Of a stretch of DNA of 31,942 bases, positions 10,825 to 24,604 are shown one piece after another. The position numbers were made by a program, and so were the translations under genes. Each line of letters opens with the position of its first letter. The stretch's first letter is position 1. This DNA is from Acanthamoeba lenticulata (taxonomy: Eukaryota; Discosea; Longamoebia; Acanthamoebidae), in the NCBI GenBank assembly GCA_002179805.1, contig NAVB01001654.1, positions 1 through 31,942 on the forward strand, given 5' to 3'. The notes under the pieces were generated by a model. It searched no databases, had not been told where the DNA came from, and saw nothing but the letters and a program-made list of their open reading frames with translations.

Positions 10825-12947
10825 ATGTCGTCGTCGGCACCCTCCTCTTCCCTCTCCGTCACAGCCCCGCTTCTTCATCTGATCAAATCGTCGGCGCCCA
10901 TGGACATACCTTTGGTAAGGGGCAACAACAAGATGAAGGAAGCAACCTCTTCCTGCAGCACCTCTTCCTCATCTTCATCTTTCCATTCGCCCCAGTGCTC
11001 GTGCTCTCCCTCATGCTCCTTCCATCCGCCTTTTGAGGACTTGGCTTCTTCTCCGCCCGAAGCTTCGGCGTCGCCTCTCGACGATCTGTCGATTGACGAG
11101 GTCCTGCCGGTCGAGGTCCTCCAGCACGTCATGGGCTTCCTGCCCCTCCGCCACCTCGCCTGCGATGTCGCCGGCACGAGCCGGCTGTGGCGCAACCTGG
11201 CCCTCGACCCGGCCCTGTGGCTGCCTCACTGGCGCAGCCTCCACTACGCGCGGCCCAGCGTCGAACTTGTCGTGCGTTTCCCTCTGCAAAAATGAAAGCG
11301 AAAAAGAACGAAAGCGACGACAGAAAAAGAATGAAGACGACTGACGACATTTGCCTCCTGTCGACAAATGTAGGAGAGCGACGTGCAGCGCGGTGTGCAG
11401 CCGCCACCGGAGGGAGCGTGGTGCGACGAACGAGGAGCCGATGGATCGGATCCGTGGCTGATCGACGCAGGGCGATCGCTACAGCAGGCCCACGATGAGG
11501 ACTTCCCCATCGACTGGCGTCGCGAGTATCTCCGACGCAAGGTGCCTTCTTCTTATTCAATGAATTATTTATATTATTTTATTGTATTTTATTTGAACAT
11601 TTCTTTTTATTCGTTGTAAATGGTCTAACCAGCGGAATGGGATGCAGAAGTTGTCGGTGTTGATCGTCACGTATCACACGTCACACACCAACCACTACGA
11701 CATCGACACCACCAGGTCTGTCGTCTTCTCTCGCTTACGCACTGATTGTCAGAGGGGGAGGGGGTGTCGTTTATTCACGCGTGTTGTTTGTGGGCGCGTG
11801 CAGGCAGCTGAGGAAGTTTGGAATTGATGCCGACATCTGCCACCTCATGTGCAACCACGATAGCGTCAACCGAAAGACGGACGGGTTCGGCAACTCCCTC
11901 ATCTCTTCTTCTTCTTCTTCGTCTTCATCCTTGAAATGCTCATTCTTTCTGGCATGGCGTCGGTGGTGCTGAGACAGGACGTACAGGTTCGTCGAGTTTG
12001 ACGACAACCTGTTCATGAAGTACGACACCATCATCTACTTTGCTGCCATGTCCGGCAGCGAATCCCTCAAGGTCCGTTCCCCAACGACCTTTGTGTGAAG
12101 TGGACTCGAGTTGACTCATCACAAAACACTCATCACTCCCGCCCGTCTCGAGTGCAGAAGTCGCTGGGGGACAGCCTCATGGCCTACCTCCGCTCGGGCG
12201 GAGGCGTCATCTTTTGCATCTACACTCACATGAAGGTCGCACACACGCACACACGCGCGTGCGCGTGTGTTTCGTCATGGCGGTGCTTGTGGCTGACGCA
12301 TACACACGCGCGCGCGCACATCGCAAACACACCAAACAGAGTTACCAGCTGCTGGGCAAGTGGACGGAGAGCTTCTACCCGATGAAGCCCGGCCAGCGGC
12401 CGCTGAAAGGCGGCGGTGGCGACGGCGACGAGAAGCGGGACGCGAAGCCGCACGCGGTGATGCGCGGCGTTCGGCGGACGCAGATCGACCCGACGCGCCA
12501 CGGCAGCCGCTTCCACGGCTACATCGACCCGCAGGCCCAGATCGTGGGCGAGTACGAGGACGGGACGCCGCTGGTGGTCGTGCTCGACGGCGACGCCAAC
12601 CGGGCCAAGGCCCGCGAGGAGGAGACGGAGGAGGAAGAAGCGAAGCAAAAGGACGAGGGCGCCCACGCCACAGACAAGGGAAAGGCAGAGGCGGAGGAAG
12701 AGCAGTGGGGCAAGACCGTCTTTCTCAACGTCTTCCCCGTGACCAAGGACGACCCGTGCACTGGTGCGCAGCAGACGTCCTCGCCGCGTTCCGGTCCACA
12801 TGGTCGTGCTCACACAGAATACTTGCACAAACACACGCATACATACACACAGGCGGGTGGTACGACTGGAACTCGGACATGCCGCTGCTTCTGCGCAACA
12901 CGGTCCTGTTCGCCGCCCGGAAGGGGAAGGCGCCGTCTTCAGTTTGA
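10825..12947 (+). CDS. F-box protein with a glutamine-amidotransferase-like C-terminal region
   Basis: Eight exons close in phase: 10825-11271, 11374-11541, 11633-11715, 11804-11884, 11987-12071, 12158-12235, 12340-12763 and 12853-12947 (486 residues; exon 3 could instead begin at 11648). After a Ser-rich leader, LPVEVLQHVMGFLPLRHLAC...SRLWRNLALDPALWLPHW is a clear F-box, which would bind Skp1 in an SCF ubiquitin ligase. Downstream, LSVLIVTYHTSH, YDTIIYFAAMSGSESL, LMAYLRSGGGVIFCIY and LLLRNTVLFAAR resemble the strand order of ThuA or class-I glutamine-amidotransferase-like folds. I see no obvious catalytic Cys-His-Glu set, so it may be a substrate-binding fold. An acidic/Lys insertion (EETEEEEAKQKDE) lies inside this region. 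The F-box call is firm; the fold call is tentative. Confidence 0.75.
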
Positions 12948-13528
12948 GTTTGTGGCAAAGCGAAACCCGTCATTGGCAAAGGTGTAAAGGATGTGCAAAG
13001 GGTGGATGGGAACAAAGCAAGTTTTAACCGCATAATCACGTGTGGCATTGATGTGCATGTGATGTCGCACCATCTGTCACGGAGCCCTCCCGGTAGCCTT
13101 TCTTGGCCGCCATCTTGCGTGTCTTTTTGTCCCACGGGCAGCCGTTGCGGCCACCTGGAGGTGCAGTGGTTGCATGCCAACAGCAGCCCGTGGGAGGATG
13201 TCTTTTCCTCTGCACTCGCCACCTCAGGGGCAGTGCTTCTTCTTTGTATTGGCTCTCGTCAACGTGGGCCCGTGGGCAGCTTGCTTGGCAAGGCCCCACT
13301 GGAGCACACTCAGCCAGCCCGCCCTCGCCGCCCGGTAGGACTGACACGCCCACCAAGCGTATGCTCATGGGCCACGGTGGCCAACACAGCACCAGCTCGC
13401 AGAGATGCAACCAAGCCAGGAAGTTCAGCATAGTCGCCTCAGCAGCAGGGCACACGGGCTCGCCGGCACAGACCCAAGGTGATGTGCTGCATGGAGACTT
13501 GGAGAAGCACTGAGCTTCCCACTGCAGG
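12948..13528. other. Region of about 580 bp without an assignable gene
   Basis: The first 80 bp are probably the 3' UTR of the F-box gene. Positions 13036-13528 are open for long stretches on both strands in several frames, and I recognise no domain. The minus-strand frame ending near 13036 has Cys/His-rich and basic patches (GCCWHATTAPPGG, PWDKKTRKMAAKKG). On the plus strand it may hold upstream exons of the SAM/RING gene. Confidence 0.4.
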
Positions 13529-14368
13529 CACACTAGGATGCCAGTGTGCCATCCTACACCAAGTGGTGGTTGAGGTGGTGTCGACATTGGAGCGGCTGGC
13601 GCAGCGCCGCGACCAGCCCACCGTGCGGCAGCTTGCACGCATCGCCCTCACTAACCTCGGCGTTAACGTTCTCGAGCCCCTCTCTTCGCCTTCCTCTTCT
13701 CCAGGTCTTGATGTGTGCGGTGGTGCGTGTGCGTGTGTGCGGTGATGCGTGTGCGTGTGCGCTGACGAAAGGTGCGGGTCTGGTACAGATTCCACCAACG
13801 GCGTCGTGGGTGAGGCAGCCGGCCTCGACCGTCTTCTGGTGGCGCTCAAGCTGGAGCGGTTCCGGGACGTGTTCGCGAAACACGAGATAACGCGCGACAA
13901 CATCGAGTTCGTGGAGGAGGGCGACCTCGCCGAGGTGCTGCCCCTCGGGCCGCGGCGACAGCTGTGGGCCAACATCACGGCCCTGCGGCGAGCCAAGGAC
14001 GCGAAGCCCGAGGCCGGGGCCGGGGCCGCATCTTGCCCGCCACCGCCGTCGTGCCTGTCTCAGTCCTTCCGCACCACCATCACTAACGCGTCATCTTCTC
14101 CGGAGGAAAACAACCCGTACGCGGGCCTGATCTGCTGCGACGCCGAGCGCGGCGTGTGCTTCGTGCCGTGCGGCCACGTCGTCTCGTGTAAAGTACGGAC
14201 CGCACGCACACACGACAGCCAAAAAATGGCGTGCGACTGGACTTCTTCTTACGTGACCGGTGCATGCTTTTGCCGCAGGTGTGCGCTCGCATTCTGGTGG
14301 CGCGAGGTGAGGTATGCATCATCTGTCGGGTACCCATCGCACAGACAGTCGTGCCCTTTTATGTATAG
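13529..14368 (+). CDS. SAM-domain and RING-finger protein, 5' end unresolved
   Basis: The three exons that splice cleanly are 13529-13704, 13789-14192 and 14279-14368. The first codes a helical repeat (VVVEVVSTLERLAQRRDQPT, then VRQLARIALTNLG) resembling one ARM/HEAT unit. The second has a SAM domain (LLVALKLERFRDVFAKHEIT ... LGPRRQLWANI). The third completes an IAP-type RING: FVPCGHVVSCKVCARI and VCIICRVPI. This suggests an E3 ubiquitin ligase, by analogy with IAP-type RINGs. The first zinc ligand of the RING is odd: the expected first Cys is a Gly (see findings). More exons probably lie upstream, since no convincing ATG was placed. The stop overlaps the stop of the convergent KOW gene. Confidence 0.7.
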
Positions 14369-15251
14369 ACGTTGCATTGCAACGCTGAAAACAACGGAGG
14401 GCGCGCGGTGGAGTCGTCATCGCGTATGCGTATTCGGAACGAAGATGTGTGAGTGGTGTCTTGCGTGTTGTACTGCTCGCCTCGGTATTTTGAGATGTCG
14501 TCGACGCCGTAGGTGCCCACCTCTCCGGCCCAGTCGCCCTCGAACTGGACGACGGCGGTCTCCTTGGAGGTTCTCTTCTGGAGCAGCTTGCCCACCTTCC
14601 CTCGGTCGCGGCCCAGCACGACCACCACCCGCCTGCCCACGTCGGGGATCACCGTCTCCACTTGCCGCTGCTGGATATCTGCACAATCGCGTGGATGGAA
14701 ATAAAAGAATCAATCATCTGCTTTGCCTGTGTCGTTGTGTGCTGTGTGCGCGCGCTATGTGTGTGGTGAGTGTGAAAGAGAGTCGCGTACTTTCAAGAAT
14801 CCGCCCAGAGTCGAGCATGATGGTGCAGATGTCGCCGGCGACGACGTCCACGACCTTGACCTTCTTGCGGTAGTACTTTTCCCCGAGGCTCTTGCTCACG
14901 ATTCGGACCGTGATGCCCTGTCGCAGCCACACCGGCTCCTTCCTCTTCTCCTCCCGCTTCATCTTCTTCTCTTTCTTCTCCTTCTTCTCCTCCTCCCTTC
15001 GCTTTGTGCTGCCACCGCCGCCGCTGCTTCTCTTTGCGTCGTCCCTGGCCGACGACTTGCCGGCGCTGCCGCCCGACTTGAGGTCGATCGTGTTGGTCGT
15101 CTCCTGCTCCCACTCGACGCCTTCCTCACCTCGCGCCGCCTTGTGGTCGTCGTCATCTTCACCATCGTCATCGTCGTCATCATCTTCAGCGTCTTCTTCC
15201 TCCACGTCGGCCCAAGTCCAGGTTTGGTTGTGGCCACAATATGTACAATTC
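14359..15251 (-). CDS. KOW-domain protein (GPKOW/MOS2- or KIN17-like C-terminal module), 5' end unresolved
   Basis: Exons 15251-14791 and 14678-14359 join by a GT-AG phase-1 intron. The product shows a CTYCGHNQTW zinc-ribbon-like start, an acidic run (EEEDAEDDDDDDDGEDDDD), a Lys/Glu-rich linker, then WLRQGITVRIVSKSLGEKYY...LDSGRILE and VETVIPDVGRRVVVVLGRDR...VDDISKYRG. This last part matches the tandem SH3-like/KOW module at the C-terminus of spliceosomal GPKOW/MOS2 (Spp2-related) and KIN17. A nuclear RNA-binding or splicing role is inferred. Upstream, the same frame stays open to an ATG at 15673, but a zinc-ribbon-like peptide reads in another frame (15400-15310), so the 5' exons are not settled. 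Confidence 0.7.
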
Positions 15252-15259
15252 CTGCAAAG

Positions 15260-15733
15260 AGAGAAGGCAACAAGAACAATGGGCTGCCCTCTAACAGATG
15301 AAGCAGTGCCAGAGCTTATCCCCTCCACAAAAGCGCAAATAGCCCTCCTTTGGCACACACTGGGGACATTTGGTGGTGACGTTAAGGGCGAGCTCGGAGC
15401 AAGGGGGATCAACCGGGCCTCCCCTCGGCAGATCACGAGAACCCGAAGATTCTTTACATGTCGGGGAATATCTCTATAATCTACCTGTCGGGTTCTTTGT
15501 TGCTGGCGAGTGGCTGGGCCGGCAGAACTGTCGGCGCCTCTTCCTTTTGTTGGCCACTGAAGCATTTCCTGGTTTTTTCTAACTCCACCCCGCCATGGCG
15601 GTGGCTCATAAAGCACCACACCGCTGCACACCAGCTTAGTACAGACTGCTTGCCAAGTGAACGATGGTACCACCTACCTCGTGTGGCTGTGTTTGTGGGG
15701 ATAGGGTCGGACACTGAATGGATCATCTTGCAG
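15260..15733. promoter_or_regulatory. Divergent region between the KOW gene and the ABCC transporter
   Basis: The 5' ends of the KOW gene (minus) and the ABCC gene (plus) both lie here, so the promoters are close or overlapping. A possible one-codon first exon for the ABCC gene is the ATG at 15664-15666 followed directly by GTACCA, with an acceptor TTGCAG ending at 15733. This would be in phase but is unproven. Confidence 0.35.
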
Positions 15734-21906
<6,173 letters not shown>

Positions 21907-22210
21907 GACAGCTTTGTTTGTGAATGTACATACATATCCACATCAGGACACACGCCCGGGGCCTTCTGGCGCACATGACCTTTGTTAGCGTTTTGCAGTG
22001 GTCTGATCGGGTGTGTGTGTGTGCAAAGGCCTGTCTGTGTACCTGTCGCACAGCATGAAGGCTGAGCTGTCCCCATACTTACGCATCGCAGAGCTGTTGG
22101 CAAGGTGCATCGAAGAGCCCTGGTCCTCAACGACCTCAGTAACGGTCATGTCGCTGAACGCATACCTGGTGAATCAAGCCGTCCGTCCAGGTTGATGAGC
22201 AAGATTACAC

Positions 22211-22244
22211 GTACACGCACACGCACACGCACACGCACACGCAC
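22211..22244. repeat. (GCACAC)n microsatellite
   Basis: A short hexanucleotide array lies in the presumed intron of the USP relic, just after its His-box exon. Confidence 0.85.
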
Positions 22245-22464
22245 GAACGAGTTACGATTGTACCATTTTTCCTTCTCAAAGGATTTGGTGTAATTGAAGT
22301 GGTGGCCACTCGCGGCCGAGCCGAGGTGGACCAGTACCGAGTAGAGCTCGTGGGTGTGGCATGCCGGTTGGCTCACCCCCGAGCCCGATGTCGACCCGTC
22401 GTCCACATAGCCGCCAAGATCGATGATGTGCGGGAACTCAACGACGTGGTCGAGCTTGACCGTG

Positions 22465-22469
22465 GCGCC
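22465..22469. repeat. Target-site duplication GCGCC, left copy
   Basis: GCGCC directly precedes the left LTR and recurs at 27776-27780 directly after the right LTR. A 5-bp duplication is the normal footprint of copia integrases. Confidence 0.9.
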
Positions 22470-22760
22470 TGTTAGACGACCTGCTTAACGGAGACGGTGG
22501 GCGACGGCTGCAGTCGGGTGTGTGTGAAGTGTGTGTTTATTCGATAAAATTGTTATAAAGAATGTTCTCTCCTTTTATGCGTGAAATTGAGGTCCCCGAT
22601 TGGTCTGCGTCCCTCGGTTGAGGTTGCCGCGGTTGTACAGAACCGGACGGCCGGTTCTGTCACACCCGGCTCCCTCTAACCTGTACTTAGGAGTTCGTGG
22701 TCGAGTTGCGGGTATGTTGGACGGCTGTTGCTGCACCCGTCCCGCCACTCACTTCCAACA
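22470..22760 (-). repeat. 3' LTR of the copia element
   Basis: 291 bp, begins TGTTGG and ends CTAACA on the element strand (TG...CA termini). By eye it is identical to 27485-27775. The pol frame runs 74 bp into it before stopping at 22687. Confidence 0.95.
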
Positions 22761-24591
22761 CCCTTCCTTGAGTGGTGGACGGCGGCATCCAGTCCGGTCC
22801 AACCAGGTCTCTCACATGACAGAACTTGTCGATAGAGAGGCTCTTGGTCAGGATGTCTGCCACCATCTCATTGGTGGGGCAGTACTCGAGGTTGATGAGC
22901 CTCGTCGAGGTCGAGTCGGCGATGTGTAGCGCGCGCACGTCCAGGTGCTTGAGGCGTGCGTGAAATGCTCCTCTCTCTTCTCTGTTCACGACTGCCATCG
23001 AGCTCTGGCTGTCGGTGTAGATCGTTGTCGACTCGTTGGTAGGCAGTCTGAGTGGCTCGAGGAAGCGCCGAAGGTAGAGGCCCTGGAGCGTGGCCTGAGA
23101 GAGCGCGAGTAGCTCGGCCTCGCAGGATGACACGGCGACGCTCTTCTGCTTCTTGGAGGCCCAGGAGATGGGTCCTCCAGCAAGCAGGAAGACGTTGCCT
23201 GAGATGCTCTTACGGTCGACCGTGTCGCCCGCCCAGTCAGAGTCGGAGTAGCCGACTGGCAGCGCCCAGCCAGTTGTCCCCTTCCTCGAGTAGGTAATGG
23301 TGAAGTTGCGCGTCCCGTGGAGGTAGCGCACGACTCTCTTGAGTGCCTCCCAGTGTTCCTTGCCCCACGCGTTCGTGAAGCGGCAGAGGTAGGCGACGAT
23401 ATATCCGATGTCCCACCTCGTCGTGCACGCAACGTAGAGTAGCGCACCAACGAGATGAGGGTAGGCCTTATCCTCGTAGCCGGGCGCGGTGTGCTCAAGA
23501 GTGGGAAGCTTGAGTCCCTCGACGGCCGGTGATGGACAAGGCTTGCTGTTCTCGAGCCCAGCCCTCTTGATGATGCCACCGATGTGACCGCTCTGGCGAA
23601 GCCTCAGCGTGCCCTTCTCACGGTCTCTCAGGAACTCCATCCCGAGGACCGAGGTGGGCTCGTTGAGGTCCTTCACCAGGAAGGCTGCCTTGAGCACATC
23701 CTTGGTCTTGTCGAGAAGCTCCTTGTTGGCGATGATGATGATGTCGTCGACGAAGAGGGACACGATGGTGACCTTGTCCTCCTCCCACTGAATGTAGACG
23801 CAGGGATCGGCCTGCATCGGGGTGTAGCCCTTGCTCTTGAGCAGGCCATCGATCTTCTGGTTCCAGATCATCGGCGCCTGCTTCAGCCCATAGAGACTCT
23901 TTACGAGTCTCCACACCTTATGAGGGTGTTTGGGGTCGCGGTAGCCCTCCGGTGGGCGCACATATATCTCTTCGTCGAGCTCAGCCTGGAGGAACGCTCC
24001 CTCCACGTCCATCTGATGTATCTTGAGGTCGTGGAAGATGGCAAACGCGAGCAGAAGTCGCAGGCTCTCGTAGCGTAGGACAGGCGCGTAGGTCTCGAAG
24101 AAGTCCTCTCCGAATCGCTGGTGGTTGCCCAGCACGACGAGCCTTGCTTTGTAGCGCTCTGGCAGGCCGTTCGCCAGAGTCTTGAGCTTGAGAACAAGCT
24201 TGGTACCGAGCGCTCTCTTGCCGACTGGCAGGTCACAGGGGTAGACGGTGCCCGTCCTGTGGATCATGTCCAGCTCTTCGTTGATGGCCTTGACCCAGTG
24301 CTCAGCCTCGGGTGACTCGAGCGCCTCGCGCACCGATGCGGGGGTTGTCGGCAGTGCCTCGATGGCCGCCATGGCATGCGCCAGGCAGGTCTCGATGTAC
24401 CGTACTCTGCGCTTGATCTCTCTCTTGCTCCTTCTCAGGTTCGTTGTCGTCGCAGTCGATTGACCGCTCGCTGACTTCAGTTCGCTCGGCTGACCGCTCG
24501 TTGACCTGTTCTCGCTCGTTTGACCGTGCATCGACTCGGGCTTGACCTGGTTCGACTCTCCTCTCTCAGGAAAGAGGAACGTGGTTGGCAC
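22687..24591 (-). CDS. Copia pol, reverse transcriptase and RNase H part
   Basis: The RT shows YKARLVVLGNHQ, FFETYAPVLRYESLRLLLAF, HQMDVEGAFLQAELDEEIYV, SLYGLKQAPMIWNQ and FVDDIIIIA, which holds the catalytic Asp pair. RNase H has GYSDSDWAGD, CEAELLALSQAT and YTDSQSSMAV; the tail EYCPTNEMVADILTKSL is typical of copia. The first ATG is at 24591, but the same frame is open further upstream to the homopolymer near 24618. It is therefore likely one polyprotein with the gag-integrase frame, separated by a +1 or -1 shift. It ends inside the 3' LTR. Confidence 0.93.
   Translation of the reverse strand: MPTTFLFPERGESNQVKPESMHGQTSENRSTSGQPSELKSASGQSTATTTNLRRSKREIKRRVRYIETCLAHAMAAIEALPTTPASVREALESPEAEHWVKAINEELDMIHRTGTVYPCDLPVGKRALGTKLVLKLKTLANGLPERYKARLVVLGNHQRFGEDFFETYAPVLRYESLRLLLAFAIFHDLKIHQMDVEGAFLQAELDEEIYVRPPEGYRDPKHPHKVWRLVKSLYGLKQAPMIWNQKIDGLLKSKGYTPMQADPCVYIQWEEDKVTIVSLFVDDIIIIANKELLDKTKDVLKAAFLVKDLNEPTSVLGMEFLRDREKGTLRLRQSGHIGGIIKRAGLENSKPCPSPAVEGLKLPTLEHTAPGYEDKAYPHLVGALLYVACTTRWDIGYIVAYLCRFTNAWGKEHWEALKRVVRYLHGTRNFTITYSRKGTTGWALPVGYSDSDWAGDTVDRKSISGNVFLLAGGPISWASKKQKSVAVSSCEAELLALSQATLQGLYLRRFLEPLRLPTNESTTIYTDSQSSMAVVNREERGAFHARLKHLDVRALHIADSTSTRLINLEYCPTNEMVADILTKSLSIDKFCHVRDLVGPDWMPPSTTQGRVLEVSGGTGAATAVQHTRNSTTNS
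22761..22770 (-). promoter_or_regulatory. Polypurine tract
   Basis: CAAGGAAGGG on the minus strand abuts the 3' LTR, where plus-strand DNA synthesis of the element should start. It also codes part of the pol C-terminus. Confidence 0.8.
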
Positions 24592-24604
24592 CTCGATGCC
24601 AGGC

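Larger units (their letters stand above)
21985..22469 (-). pseudogene. USP47-like deubiquitinase relic, C-terminal part
   Basis: Read on the minus strand from the retrotransposon edge: TVKLDHVVEFPHIIDLGGYV, then HELYSVLVHLGSAASGHHF (the USP His box), FNYTKSFEKEKWY, an intron-like stretch with a GTGTGC array, and FSDMTVTEVVEDQGSS...DSSAFMLCDRY, matching the end of USP catalytic domains. The frame stops at 21985-21987. This is the continuation of the part at 27776-28552; the copia element splits them. The ABCC gene converges on it, with stops 78 bp apart. Confidence 0.75.
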
